From: Malikia sp.
GTDB lineage: Bacteria; Pseudomonadota; Gammaproteobacteria; Burkholderiales; Burkholderiaceae_C
Assembly (NCBI RefSeq): GCF_028687635.1
Contig: NZ_JAQTZS010000004.1
Location: 62,001 to 126,000, forward strand
Length of the DNA: 64,000 nt
Direction of reading: 5' to 3'
Part shown: in pieces, positions 40,748 through 51,529 of the stretch
Numbering within the stretch: the first letter of the stretch is position 1
How the letters are laid out: every line of letters starts with the position of its first letter
Translations under genes and position numbers: made by a program
Notes under the pieces: model-generated
What the model saw: only the letters and a program-made list of their open reading frames with translations
The model's database searches: none
Told to the model about the DNA's origin: nothing

Positions 40748-40827
40748 GGCTTGATTCTACCTTGCCGCGATGACGGCATGGTTAAATTGCGGGCTGATGC
40801 AAACCCGTGATAACCCGGAGAAAAACC

Positions 40828-41442
40828 ATGTTGTTGGACGCTGACGAGAGTCAATTGCTGCTGGTCGACTACCAGCCTCGCCTGCTCAAGGCCCTGCACC
40901 AGGGCGAGGAGGCGCTGGCGCGTGCCGTGCTGCTGGCCCAGGTCGCGCAGATCCTGGCCGTGCCGGCCTGGGGCACCGAACAGAACCCCGCCGGCCTGGG
41001 CGAGACCGCTCCCGTGCTCCAGCCCCTGTTGCGCCGCCGCTTTACCAAGATGGCGTTCGATGCCACCCAGGCTGACCTGGTCGAGGCCTTGCGCCCGCCG
41101 GCACCTCCCCAGCGCCAGGGTGGCAACGCGCGCAGCCTGCCCAAGCACCTGCAAAAACCTCAGCCAGCCACGGCCGCGCCGGGTCGCAACATCATCGTGC
41201 TGGCGGGCTTCGAGGCCCATGTCTGCCTGTTGCAGACCGCGCTCGGCCTGCTTGAGCAGGAGTTCGACGTCTGGGTCGTGACCGATGCCTGCGCCTCGCG
41301 GCGCGAGCGTGACCGCGACGCTGCCTTCGACCGCCTGGCTGGCAACGGCATCGAACTCGTCACGAGCGAGATGGTCGTGTTCGAATGGCTGGGCGACGCC
41401 GAGCACCCCGACTTCCGCGAAGTGCACCAGCTGATCAAGTAA
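40828..41442 (+). CDS. Isochorismatase-family cysteine hydrolase
   Basis: 204-aa alpha/beta hydrolase of the isochorismatase-like family; members hydrolyse vinyl ethers or amides such as nicotinamide. The catalytic triad is readable: Asp in LLLVDYQPRLL, Lys in RRFTKMAFDA, and Cys in GFEAHVCLLQTA. A Pro/Gln-rich stretch of about 30 residues (after LVEALRPPAPPQ, up to about residue 120) is inserted before the strand with GFEAH. The ATG at 40828 is chosen because GGAG precedes it; an upstream ATG would add seven residues. Substrate cannot be inferred. Confidence 0.85.
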   Translation: MLLDADESQLLLVDYQPRLLKALHQGEEALARAVLLAQVAQILAVPAWGTEQNPAGLGETAPVLQPLLRRRFTKMAFDATQADLVEALRPPAPPQRQGGNARSLPKHLQKPQPATAAPGRNIIVLAGFEAHVCLLQTALGLLEQEFDVWVVTDACASRRERDRDAAFDRLAGNGIELVTSEMVVFEWLGDAEHPDFREVHQLIK

Positions 41443-41584
41443 GCACCGTTTCCAGCGCCCGGACCCGCGACCGGCCCGATTCAGGGTCGGCGGTCCGGGC
41501 TTGTCAGCCCGTTGCAAGCAGGGTTCCCATAATCATGAATGCATTATTTTTTATTCTGATTTGCGGACTTTGCTGGAGACTGAC

Positions 41585-43486
41585 ATGGCTGCTACCCCGA
41601 ACTACGAAGCGTTCTTCCGCCGCTCGATCGACGATCGAGATGCCTTCTGGGCCGAACAGGCGCAACTGGTTGACTGGCACCAGCCTTACGAGCGCGTCTG
41701 CAACTACGACCGCGCGCCGTTCGCGCGCTGGTTCGAGGGCGGGCAGACCAACCTCTGCCACAACGCGGTCGATCGCCACCTGAAGGACCGCGCCGACCAG
41801 AACGCGCTGATCTTCGTCTCGACCGAGACCAACGTCGAGAAGGCCTACAGCTTCCGCGAGTTGCAGCAGGAAGTGCAGCGCTTCGCCGCGATCTACCAGC
41901 AGCTCGGTGTCAAGAAGGGCGACCGCGTGCTGATCTACATGCCGATGATCGCCGAGGCCTGCTTCGCGATGCTGGCGGCGGTGCGCCTGGGCGCGATCCA
42001 TACCGTGGTGTTCGGCGGCTTCGCCAGCCATGCGCTGGCCAGCCGGATCGAGGACGCCACGCCGACCGTGATCGTGAGTACCGATGCCGGCATGCGCGGC
42101 GGCAAGGTCGTGCCCTACAAGCACCTGCTCGACGAGGCCATTCATCTGTCGACCCACAAGCCCGCCCATGTCGTGATGGTCAACCGTGGTCTGGCCGAGC
42201 TCTCGCCAGTCGCGGGCCGCGATGTTGACTACGCCACCCTGCGCGAACAGTTCATTGACGCGCAAGTGCCCTGCGAATGGGTCGACTCCACCCATCCGAG
42301 CTACATCCTTTACACCTCGGGCACCACTGGCAAGCCCAAGGGCGTGCAGCGCGACACCGGCGGCTATGCGGTGGCGCTGGCGGCCTCGATGAAGCATATC
42401 TACCAGGGCGAGCCGGGCGAGACCTTCTTCTCGACCTCGGACATCGGCTGGGTGGTGGGTCACAGCTACATCATCTACGGCCCGCTGATCAACGGCATGG
42501 CCACCATCATGTATGAAGGCCTGCCGACCCGCCCCGACGCCGGCATCTGGTGGAGCCTGGTCGAGAAGTACAAGGTCTCGGTCATGTTCAGCGCCCCGAC
42601 CGCCGCCCGCGTGCTGAAGAAACAGGACCCGGCCTACCTGACGAAGTACGACCTGTCCAGCCTCAAGGCGCTGTTCCTGGCCGGCGAACCGCTCGACGAG
42701 CCGACCGCGACCTGGATGGCCGACGCGATCAAGAAACCCATCATCGACAACTACTGGCAGACCGAGACCGGCTGGCCGATCATGGCGGTCTGCAACGGCG
42801 TCGAACCGGCGCCGACCAAGTTCGGCTCGCCCGGCAAGGCGGTCTACGGCTTCGATGTGCGCCTGATCGACGAGACCACCGCCGAGGAGATCCACGAGCC
42901 CGGCAAGAAGGGGGTGATCGCGGTCGAGGGTCCGCTGCCGCCGGGCTGCCTGCAGACGATCTGGGGCGACGACGCGCGCTACGTCAAGACCTACTGGAGC
43001 AGCATCCACGGCCGCACCATGTACAGCACCTTCGACTGGGGCACCAAGGACGCCGACGGCTACTTCTACATCCTGGGACGCACCGATGACGTGATCAACG
43101 TCGCTGGTCATCGCCTGGGCACGCGCGAGATCGAGGAGAGCATCTCCAGTCACCCGAACGTGGCCGAGGTCGCGGTGGTCGGCATGGCCGACCAGCTCAA
43201 GGGTCAGGTGGCGGTCGCCTTTGTCGTCCTCAAGGACAGCTCGCGTGCTACCGACGCCGTATCGGCCAAGGAGCAGGAGGCCGAGATCATGAAGCAGGTC
43301 GACGAGCAACTCGGCGCGGTGGCGCGGCCTGCCATGGTGCGCTTCGTCAACACCTTGCCCAAGACCCGCTCGGGCAAGCTGCTGCGTCGCGCGATCCAGG
43401 CCGTCTGCGAGGGTCGCGATCCCGGCGACCTGACCACCATGGACGATCCTGCATCGCTGCAGCAGATCAAGGAACAGTTGGCCTGA
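41585..43486 (+). CDS. prpE: Propionyl-CoA synthetase
   Basis: 633-aa member of the acyl-adenylate-forming family that activates propionate to propionyl-CoA via an acyl-AMP. The N-terminus (NYEAFFRRSIDDRDAFW) is of the ACS type. The P-loop-like motif SGTTGKPKGVQRDTGGYAV is characteristic of PrpE rather than acetyl-CoA synthetase. The motif YWQTETGWP and the C-terminal catalytic Lys in PKTRSGKLLRR, a target of acetylation in this family, are present. ATG 41585 gives the family length. No prpB/C/D genes are nearby, so propionyl-CoA disposal is encoded elsewhere. Confidence 0.92.
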   Translation: MAATPNYEAFFRRSIDDRDAFWAEQAQLVDWHQPYERVCNYDRAPFARWFEGGQTNLCHNAVDRHLKDRADQNALIFVSTETNVEKAYSFRELQQEVQRFAAIYQQLGVKKGDRVLIYMPMIAEACFAMLAAVRLGAIHTVVFGGFASHALASRIEDATPTVIVSTDAGMRGGKVVPYKHLLDEAIHLSTHKPAHVVMVNRGLAELSPVAGRDVDYATLREQFIDAQVPCEWVDSTHPSYILYTSGTTGKPKGVQRDTGGYAVALAASMKHIYQGEPGETFFSTSDIGWVVGHSYIIYGPLINGMATIMYEGLPTRPDAGIWWSLVEKYKVSVMFSAPTAARVLKKQDPAYLTKYDLSSLKALFLAGEPLDEPTATWMADAIKKPIIDNYWQTETGWPIMAVCNGVEPAPTKFGSPGKAVYGFDVRLIDETTAEEIHEPGKKGVIAVEGPLPPGCLQTIWGDDARYVKTYWSSIHGRTMYSTFDWGTKDADGYFYILGRTDDVINVAGHRLGTREIEESISSHPNVAEVAVVGMADQLKGQVAVAFVVLKDSSRATDAVSAKEQEAEIMKQVDEQLGAVARPAMVRFVNTLPKTRSGKLLRRAIQAVCEGRDPGDLTTMDDPASLQQIKEQLA

Positions 43487-43522
43487 TCCGATCCCATTTG
43501 GGCTGTCTACCCCGTATAAACC

Positions 43523-43565
43523 ACGATAGCCGAGGCCGGTTCGCCACCGGCATTCATGCTATCGT
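43523..43565 (+). repeat. Nested double hairpin between prpE and sucA
   Basis: Outer perfect 8-bp stem ACGATAGC (43523-43530)/GCTATCGT (43558-43565) encloses an inner perfect 6-bp stem GCCGGT (43535-43540)/ACCGGC (43546-43551). It starts 36 bases after prpE. No T-run follows. It may be a termination or processing structure, or part of the long sucA leader. Confidence 0.6.
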
Positions 43566-43635
43566 CACAAGCTGGGCGTAACCAGCCAAGGACGTCCATC
43601 GGCGAACAGTGGCACAATCCGGGGTTGCTTCAGTT

Positions 43636-43725
43636 CCTTCCAGTCACTGTCGCATCCGCCAACCGGTCCAGCCGTGTCGCGGAAGGTTTTTTTACCAGCT
43701 AATGTTTCCCCGAGGGAAACGGAGG
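43636..43725 (+). promoter_or_regulatory. Candidate sucA RNA motif (structured leader covering the Shine-Dalgarno)
   Basis: The sucA leader ends in a perfect 7-bp hairpin GTTTCCC-CGA-GGGAAAC (43704-43720) that directly abuts the GGAGG ribosome-binding site (43721-43725). Upstream, CCTTCC (43636-43641) pairs with GGAAGG (43681-43686), enclosing TCCGC (43655-43659)/GCGGA (43679-43683). A conserved structured element in exactly this position, overlapping the ribosome-binding site, is known from Burkholderiales as the sucA RNA motif, of unknown function. I assign it by position and structure, not by covariance search. Confidence 0.6.
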
Positions 43726-43736
43726 TCAGCGAATTC

Positions 43737-46613
43737 ATGAGCCAGACGAACGACGTCTACGCCGCGTACAGCGGTAATACCTATCTCTTCGGCGGCAACG
43801 CGCCCTATGTCGAGGAGATGTACGAGAACTATCTGGCCGATCCGACCAGCGTGCCCGAGAACTGGCGCGAGTACTTCGACGCGCTGCAGCATGTGCCCGC
43901 GGCCGATGGCACCGACGCCCGTGACGTGCCGCACCTGCCGGTCATCAACGCCTTCGCCGAGCGCGCCAAGAGCGGCGTGACCCAGACCGTGGTCGCCAGC
44001 GTCGACGCCGAGATGGGCCGCAAGCGCACCTCCGTGCAGCAGCTGATCGCCGCCTACCGCAACGTCGGCCAGCGCTTCGCCGACCTCGATCCGCTCAAGC
44101 GCACCGAGCGCCCCAGCATCCCCGAGCTCGACCCGGCTTTCTACGGCCTCAACAGCGCCGACCAGGAAACCGTCTTCGACGTCAGCAACACCTTCTTCGG
44201 CAAGGACAAGATGTCCTTGCGCGAGCTGCTCAACGCGCTGCGCGAGACCTACTGCGGCTCGATCGGCGTCGAGTTCATGCACACGACCAACCAGGAGCAG
44301 AAGCGCTGGTGGCAGCAGAAGCTCGAAAGCGTGCGCAGCAAGCCGGCCTTCAACGCCGACAAGAAGCGTCACATCCTGGATCGCCTGACCGCGGCCGAGG
44401 GCTTGGAGCGCTACCTGCACACCAAGTATGTCGGCCAGAAGCGTTTCTCGCTCGAGGGCGGCGAGAGCTTCATCGCCGCGATGGACGAGATCATCCAGCA
44501 AGCCGGCGTCAAGGGCGTGCAGGAAATCGTGATCGGCATGGCCCACCGTGGCCGCCTCAACGTGCTGGTCAACACCCTGGGCAAGATGCCCAAGGACCTG
44601 TTCGCCGAGTTCGACCACACCGCGCCCGAAGACCTGCCGGCCGGTGACGTCAAGTACCACCAGGGCTTCAGCTCCGACATCAGCACCGCCGGTGGCCCGG
44701 TCCACCTGAGCCTGGCGTTCAACCCGTCCCACCTCGAGATCGTCAACCCGGTGGTCGAGGGCTCGGTGCGCGCGCGCATGGACCGTCGTGGCGACAAGGT
44801 CGGCGCCCAGGTGCTGCCGGTGCTGGTGCACGGCGACTCGGCCTTTGGCGGCCAGGGCGTCAACCAGGAAACGCTGGCGCTGTCCGAGACCCGTGGCTAC
44901 ACCACGGGCGGCACGGTGCACCTGATCATCAACAACCAGATCGGCTTCACCACCTCGGACCCGCGCGACCTGCGCTCGACCCTGTACTGCACCGACATCG
45001 TCAAGATGATCGAGGCACCGGTGCTGCACGTCAATGGTGACGATCCGGAAGCCGTGGTGCTGGCCAGCGAGCTGGCCCTTGAGTACCGCCTGGCGTTCCG
45101 CAAGGACGTCGTGGTCGACATCATCTGCTTCCGCAAGCTGGGTCACAACGAGCAGGACACCCCCGCGCTGACCCAGCCGCTGATGTACAAGAAGATCGCG
45201 GCCCATCCCGGCACGCGCCGTCTGTACGCCGACAAGCTGGCCGCGCAAGGCCTGGGCGAGACCCTGGGCGACGACATGGTCAAGGCCTACCGCGCCGCCA
45301 TGGACGAAGGGCGCCACACCGTCAACCCGGTGGTCTCCAACTTCAAGAGCAAGTACGCGGTCGACTGGACCCCGTTCCTGGGCAAGAAGTGGACCGACGC
45401 CGGCGACACCGCGATCCCGCTGACCGAGTGGAAGCGCCTGGCCGACAAGCTCACCACGATTCCCGCCAGCGTCAACCCGCACCAGCTGGTCAAGAAGGTC
45501 TATGACGACCGTGCCGCCATGGGTCGTGGCGAGGTCAATGTCGACTGGGGCATGGGCGAGCACATGGCCTTCGCCTCGCTGGTGGCTTCCGGCTACCCGG
45601 TCCGCCTGTCGGGCGAGGACTGTGGCCGTGGCACCTTCACCCACCGCCATGCCGTGATCCATGACCAGAAGCGCGAGAAGTGGGACGAAGGCACCTACAT
45701 TCCGCTGCAGAACGTGGCCGACAACCAGGCCCCGTTCGTCGTGATCGACTCGATCCTGTCGGAAGAGGCGGTGCTGGGATTCGAATACGGCTACGCCGGC
45801 TCCGAGCCCAACAGCCTGGTGATCTGGGAAGCCCAGTTCGGCGACTTCGCCAACGGCGCCCAGGTCGTGATCGACCAGTTCATCGCCTCGGGCGAGGTCA
45901 AGTGGGGCCGCGCCAACGGTCTGGTCATGATGCTGCCGCACGGCTACGAGGGTCAGGGCCCCGAGCACAGCTCGGCCCGCCTGGAGCGCTTCATGCAGCT
46001 GGCCGCCGACACCAACATGCAGATCGTGCAGCCGACCACGGCCAGCCAGATCTTCCATGTGCTGCGCCGTCAGATGGTGCGCGACCTGCGCAAGCCGCTG
46101 GTGCTGTTCACCCCGAAGTCGCTGCTGCGCAACAAGGACGCGACCTCGCCGCTGTCCGAGTTCACCAAGGGCGGCTTCCAGACCGTGATCGGCGATCTGA
46201 GCGCCGAGGTGGCGGCCAACGCCGCCAAGGTCAAGCGCGTGATCGCCTGCTCGGGCAAGGTCTACTACGACCTGGTCAAGAAGCGCGCCGAGAAGGGTTC
46301 CGATGACGTGGCCATCCTCCGCGTCGAGCAGCTCTATCCCTTCCCGCACAAGGCCTTTGCCGCCGAGCTCAAGAAGTACCCGAACCTGGCCGAGATCGTC
46401 TGGTGCCAGGACGAGCCGCAGAACCAGGGCGCCTGGTTCTTCGTGCAGCACAACGTGTACGAGAACATGAAGCCGGGCCAGAAGCTGGGTTACTCCGGCC
46501 GCGCCGCCTCCGCTTCGCCCGCCGTGGGCTACTCGCACCTGCACCAGGACCAGCAGAAGGCCCTGATCGAAGGCGCTTTCGCCAAGCTCAAGGGCTTCGT
46601 GCTGACCAAGTGA
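43737..46613 (+). CDS. sucA: 2-oxoglutarate dehydrogenase E1 component
   Basis: ThDP-dependent E1 of the 2-oxoglutarate dehydrogenase complex (TCA cycle). 958 aa from ATG 43737, which follows GGAGG; the upstream in-frame ATG at 43674 would run through the structured leader and is rejected. The N-terminal segment (SGNTYLFGGNAPYVEEMYENYLADP) is the E2-binding region typical of the family. Also seen are HRGRLNVLVNTLGK, the ThDP site HGDSAFGGQGV with INNQIGFTTSDPRD, and the C-terminal CQDEPQNQGAWFF. First gene of sucA-sucB-lpd. Confidence 0.97.
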   Translation: MSQTNDVYAAYSGNTYLFGGNAPYVEEMYENYLADPTSVPENWREYFDALQHVPAADGTDARDVPHLPVINAFAERAKSGVTQTVVASVDAEMGRKRTSVQQLIAAYRNVGQRFADLDPLKRTERPSIPELDPAFYGLNSADQETVFDVSNTFFGKDKMSLRELLNALRETYCGSIGVEFMHTTNQEQKRWWQQKLESVRSKPAFNADKKRHILDRLTAAEGLERYLHTKYVGQKRFSLEGGESFIAAMDEIIQQAGVKGVQEIVIGMAHRGRLNVLVNTLGKMPKDLFAEFDHTAPEDLPAGDVKYHQGFSSDISTAGGPVHLSLAFNPSHLEIVNPVVEGSVRARMDRRGDKVGAQVLPVLVHGDSAFGGQGVNQETLALSETRGYTTGGTVHLIINNQIGFTTSDPRDLRSTLYCTDIVKMIEAPVLHVNGDDPEAVVLASELALEYRLAFRKDVVVDIICFRKLGHNEQDTPALTQPLMYKKIAAHPGTRRLYADKLAAQGLGETLGDDMVKAYRAAMDEGRHTVNPVVSNFKSKYAVDWTPFLGKKWTDAGDTAIPLTEWKRLADKLTTIPASVNPHQLVKKVYDDRAAMGRGEVNVDWGMGEHMAFASLVASGYPVRLSGEDCGRGTFTHRHAVIHDQKREKWDEGTYIPLQNVADNQAPFVVIDSILSEEAVLGFEYGYAGSEPNSLVIWEAQFGDFANGAQVVIDQFIASGEVKWGRANGLVMMLPHGYEGQGPEHSSARLERFMQLAADTNMQIVQPTTASQIFHVLRRQMVRDLRKPLVLFTPKSLLRNKDATSPLSEFTKGGFQTVIGDLSAEVAANAAKVKRVIACSGKVYYDLVKKRAEKGSDDVAILRVEQLYPFPHKAFAAELKKYPNLAEIVWCQDEPQNQGAWFFVQHNVYENMKPGQKLGYSGRAASASPAVGYSHLHQDQQKALIEGAFAKLKGFVLTK

Positions 46614-46672
46614 TCCAGTGGGCGCCCCGGGCGGGCGCCCCCACCCATACCTGACAAGAGGAAGAATACAAA

Positions 46673-47914
46673 ATGGCTATCGTTGAAGTCAAAGTCCCGC
46701 AGCTGTCCGAATCCGTGGCCGAAGCCACCATGCTGCAGTGGAAGAAGAAGCCCGGTGATGCGGTCGCGATCGACGAGATCCTGATCGAGATCGAGACCGA
46801 CAAGGTCGTGCTGGAAGTGCCGGCGCCTTCGGCTGGCGTGCTGGCCGAGCTGGTCGTCGGCGACGGCGGCACCGTGGTCTCCGACCAGGTCATCGCCCGC
46901 ATCGACACCGAAGGCAAGGCTGGTGCCGTTGCCCCGGCCGCTGCTGCCGCTCCGGCTGCTGCACCCGCCGCCGCATCGGTGGCCGCTGCCGCTGCTCCGG
47001 CTTCCGCCTCGATGGCGGGCGTCGCCATGCCCGCTGCCGCCAAGCTGATGGCTGACGCTGGCATGGCCGCTGGCTCGGTCGCCGGCACCGGCAAGGACGG
47101 CCGCGTCACCAAGGGTGATGTGCTGGCCGCCGCTGCCGCTCCCAAGGCGGCCCCGGCCGTGGCTCCGAAGGCTGCGCTGGCACCGGTCGCCGCTCCGGCC
47201 ATCGCGCTGGGCGAGCGTCCCGAGCAGCGCGTGCCGATGAGCCGCCTGCGCGCCCGCGTCGCCGAGCGCCTGCTGCAGTCGCAGTCGACCAACGCCATCC
47301 TGACCACCTTCAACGAAGTCAACATGGCCCCGGTCATGGCGATGCGTTCCAAGTTCCAGGACCAGTTCACCAAGGAGCATGGCTGCAAGCTGGGCTTCAT
47401 GAGCTTCTTCGTCAAGGCGGCCGTGCACGCCCTGAAGAAGTTCCCGGTGCTCAACGCCTCGGTCGACGGCAACGACATCGTCTACCACGGCTACTTCGAC
47501 ATCGGTATCGCCGTCGGTTCGCCGCGCGGCCTGGTGGTGCCGATCCTGCGCAACGCCGACCAGATGAGCTTCGCCGACATCGAGAAGAAGATCGCCGAGT
47601 TCGGCAAGAAGGCCGCCGAGGGCAAGCTGGGCATCGAGGAGATGACCGGCGGCACCTTCTCGATCTCCAACGGCGGCACCTTCGGCTCGATGATGTCGAC
47701 CCCGATCATCAACCCGCCGCAGTCGGCCATCCTGGGCGTGCACGCCACCAAGGACCGCGCCGTGGTCGAGAACGGCCAGGTCGTGGTCCGCCCGATGAAC
47801 TACCTGGCGATGTCCTATGACCACCGCATCATCGACGGCCGCGAAGCCGTGCTGGGCCTGGTCGCGATGAAGGACGCGCTGGAAGATCCGGCCCGCCTGC
47901 TGTTCAACATCTGA
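46673..47914 (+). CDS. sucB: 2-oxoglutarate dehydrogenase E2, dihydrolipoamide succinyltransferase
   Basis: 413-aa E2 of the 2-oxoglutarate dehydrogenase complex, transferring succinyl groups to CoA. One lipoyl domain (1-78, lipoylated Lys in [12 protein letters not shown]), an Ala-rich linker, a peripheral-subunit-binding domain (about 115-155, [10 protein letters not shown] and [10 protein letters not shown]), and the catalytic core ending [14 protein letters not shown]. The [16 protein letters not shown] entry to the core is typical of SucB rather than AceF. It lies 60 bases after sucA; a GC-rich hairpin occupies the gap. A strong terminator-like structure follows it. Confidence 0.97.
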   Translation: MAIVEVKVPQLSESVAEATMLQWKKKPGDAVAIDEILIEIETDKVVLEVPAPSAGVLAELVVGDGGTVVSDQVIARIDTEGKAGAVAPAAAAAPAAAPAAASVAAAAAPASASMAGVAMPAAAKLMADAGMAAGSVAGTGKDGRVTKGDVLAAAAAPKAAPAVAPKAALAPVAAPAIALGERPEQRVPMSRLRARVAERLLQSQSTNAILTTFNEVNMAPVMAMRSKFQDQFTKEHGCKLGFMSFFVKAAVHALKKFPVLNASVDGNDIVYHGYFDIGIAVGSPRGLVVPILRNADQMSFADIEKKIAEFGKKAAEGKLGIEEMTGGTFSISNGGTFGSMMSTPIINPPQSAILGVHATKDRAVVENGQVVVRPMNYLAMSYDHRIIDGREAVLGLVAMKDALEDPARLLFNI

Positions 47915-47975
47915 TCCAGATGGCCCTGCGGGACGGCAGCGCGCCTGGCGTGGTGCCGTTCCCCGCTGAATAATC

Positions 47976-48027
47976 AAAAGCCCACCCATCAGGTCCGACC
48001 TCCGGTCTGCCCCTTGGTGGGCTTTTT
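47976..48027. terminator. Strong bidirectional terminator-like hairpin between sucB and lpd
   Basis: AAAAGCCCACC (47976-47986) pairs with GGTGGGCTTTT (48016-48026), with a T-run on the plus strand and an A-run upstream that gives the mirror signal on the minus strand. It sits 26 bases before the lpd start codon, inside the presumed sucA-sucB-lpd unit, so lpd expression may depend on readthrough. Confidence 0.8.
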
Positions 48028-48053
48028 GCCAACCCATAAAGCAAGAGAAAATC

Positions 48054-49481
<1,428 letters not shown>

Positions 49482-49494
49482 GCGGCAACGGTTG

Positions 49495-50625
49495 ATGAAC
49501 GACAAGCATGCATCCGAGTCGGGCTTCGGCCCGGTGCGCCTGGCCTACGAGGCCGAGCTGGTGGCGCGCGGCTACCAGAGCGATCCGGCGCAGTTGCGCG
49601 CCGTCGAGGCGCTCGAGCGCTGCGCGGCCGAGTGGTCGCACTTCAAGCAGCGCCGCTCGAACGCGCTCAAGAAGTTCATCAACCGCCTGCCCATCCCGAA
49701 GGGCGTCTACATGTTCGGCGGAGTGGGGCGGGGCAAGAGCTTCCTGATGGACTGCTTCTACAACGCGGTCCCCTTGAAGCGCAAGACGCGGCTGCATTTC
49801 CATGAGTTCATGCGCGAGGTGCACCGCGAACTCGCCGGCCTGCAGGGCACGGTCAACCCGCTCGACGCGCTGGGCCTGCGCATGTCCAAGCGCTACCGCC
49901 TGATCTGCTTCGACGAGTTCCACGTGGCCGACGTGACCGACGCGATGATCCTGTACCGCCTGCTCGAAGCCATGCGCAAGTACGGCGTCGGCATGGTCAC
50001 CACCAGCAACTTCCACCCCGACGGGCTGTACCCGAACGGCCTGCACCGCGACCGCATCCTGCCCGCGATCGAGCTGCTGAAGCAAGATCACCAGGTCATC
50101 AACGTCGACAACGGCACCGACTACCGGCGCCGCACGCTGGAGCATGTCAAGCTCTACCATTGCCCGCTCGGACCCGAGGCCGATGCCCAGATGAGGCAGG
50201 CCTTCGACGAGCTGGCCGAGGCGCATGACGAGGACCCGGTGCTGCACATCGAGGCGCGCGAGATCCGTGCGCTGCGCCGTGCCGGTGGCGTGGTCTGGTT
50301 CGACTTCAAGGACCTGTGCGGCGGGCCACGCTCGCAGAGCGACTACCTGGAGATCGCCAGCCAGTTCCACACCGTGCTGCTGAGCCAGGTGCCCTACATG
50401 CCGGTCAGCCTGGCCTCGCAGGCGCGCCGCTTCACCTGGCTGGTCGACGTGCTGTATGACCGCCGGGTCAAGTTCATCCTGTCGGCGGCGGTGCCGGCGG
50501 AGGCGCTCTATACCGAAGGCCCGCTGTCGCACGAGTTCCCGCGCACGGTCTCGCGCCTCAACGAGATGCAGTCCAGGGAATACCTGGACATGGAATACCG
50601 CGAGGTCGATACCTCGCTGAGCTGA
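49495..50625 (+). CDS. zapE: Cell division protein ZapE (AFG1-like ATPase)
   Basis: 376-aa AAA-type ATPase of the AFG1/ZapE family, known in E. coli to act at the Z-ring during constriction. Walker A is GGVGRGKSFLMD (about 76-87), Walker B is LICFDEFHVADVTDA, and the sensor block is VTTSNFHPDGLYPNGLHRDR. The C-terminal YDRRVKFILSAAVPAEALY is a conserved family segment. ATG at 49495 is preferred over the adjacent TTG. It is 13 bases downstream of lpd and may share its transcript. Confidence 0.92.
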   Translation: MNDKHASESGFGPVRLAYEAELVARGYQSDPAQLRAVEALERCAAEWSHFKQRRSNALKKFINRLPIPKGVYMFGGVGRGKSFLMDCFYNAVPLKRKTRLHFHEFMREVHRELAGLQGTVNPLDALGLRMSKRYRLICFDEFHVADVTDAMILYRLLEAMRKYGVGMVTTSNFHPDGLYPNGLHRDRILPAIELLKQDHQVINVDNGTDYRRRTLEHVKLYHCPLGPEADAQMRQAFDELAEAHDEDPVLHIEAREIRALRRAGGVVWFDFKDLCGGPRSQSDYLEIASQFHTVLLSQVPYMPVSLASQARRFTWLVDVLYDRRVKFILSAAVPAEALYTEGPLSHEFPRTVSRLNEMQSREYLDMEYREVDTSLS

Positions 50626-50669
50626 ACGCCACCGGCCATGGGCCGGTGATTCAGGTCGGGTTCAGCAGT

Positions 50670-51494
50670 TCAGAGCCGCTTCTTCCACCAGGAGCTGTCC
50701 TGCGGGCTGGCCGATTCCGCCCTGGGCGCGTTGGCGGGGAAGTTCTGTTCCAGCACGCGGCGGGTATCCTGCGCCAGGTCCTGCATGCCGAGCGCCTGGT
50801 AGGACTTGACCATGAGCGACAGCGCCTGCTCGGCGGCGGGCACGCCCTGGTATTCGGTCACGGCGAGCTGGGCCCGGTTGATGGCCGCCAGGTAGGCGCC
50901 GCGCTTGAAGTAGTAGCGCGCCACGTTGACCTCGGACTCTGCCAGCGAGTTGACGACATAGGTCATGCGCAGGCGGGCGTCGGGCGCGTACTTGGAGTCG
51001 GGGAAGCGCTGCACCAGCTCGCGGAAGGCCTCGAACGAGACCTTGGCCGCCTTCTGGTCGCGCTCGGACAGGTTCTGCTGCGACAGGCCGCCGAACAGGC
51101 CCAGGTTGTCGTTGAAGTTGACGATGCCCTTGAGGTAGAGCGCGTAATCCAGCGCCGGGCTGACCGGGTGCAGCTTGATGAAGCGGTCCAGCGTCACCAC
51201 GGCCTGCGCCTGCTCACCAGCCTTGTAGTGCGAGTAGGCTTTCTCCAGCTGGGCCTGCTGGGCCAGCGGGGTGCCGGCCGCGCGGCCTTCGAGCTTCTCG
51301 AACAGCTGGATGGCTTTTTCATGCATGCCGTTGGCGCGGTTGTCCATCGCCTCGGCGTAGATCTTTTCCGGACTCCAGCCCGCTGTCTCGTCGATGGGCT
51401 TGGGCGCTGCACAGGCGGCCAGCAGGGCGGCTGACAGCATGGCCGTCAGGCCCGGACGCAAACGGGACACAGCGGATAATCGGGACAGGAACAT
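50670..51494 (-). CDS. bamD: Outer membrane assembly lipoprotein BamD
   Basis: BamD is the essential lipoprotein partner of BamA. The 274-aa precursor has a signal peptide ending in the lipobox LLAAC (Cys28), then five TPR-like helical repeats (about 40-245), with typical segments AEAMDNRANGMHEKAIQLF, DRFIKLHPVSPALDYALYLKG and RELVQRFPDSKYAPDARLRM. The C-terminal tail (WWKKRL) is basic. It is divergent from rluD, with only 35 bases between the two start codons, a conserved betaproteobacterial arrangement in which the promoters must overlap the opposite gene. Confidence 0.95.
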   Translation of the reverse strand: MFLSRLSAVSRLRPGLTAMLSAALLAACAAPKPIDETAGWSPEKIYAEAMDNRANGMHEKAIQLFEKLEGRAAGTPLAQQAQLEKAYSHYKAGEQAQAVVTLDRFIKLHPVSPALDYALYLKGIVNFNDNLGLFGGLSQQNLSERDQKAAKVSFEAFRELVQRFPDSKYAPDARLRMTYVVNSLAESEVNVARYYFKRGAYLAAINRAQLAVTEYQGVPAAEQALSLMVKSYQALGMQDLAQDTRRVLEQNFPANAPRAESASPQDSSWWKKRL

Positions 51495-51529
51495 CGTGCG
51501 TACACCTTTGCAGCAGCGGGAAAATCGGA

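Noticed and set aside
43674-43736. Upstream ATG extension of sucA
   Set aside because: It would translate through the structured leader and its Shine-Dalgarno. The family N-terminus begins at 43737.
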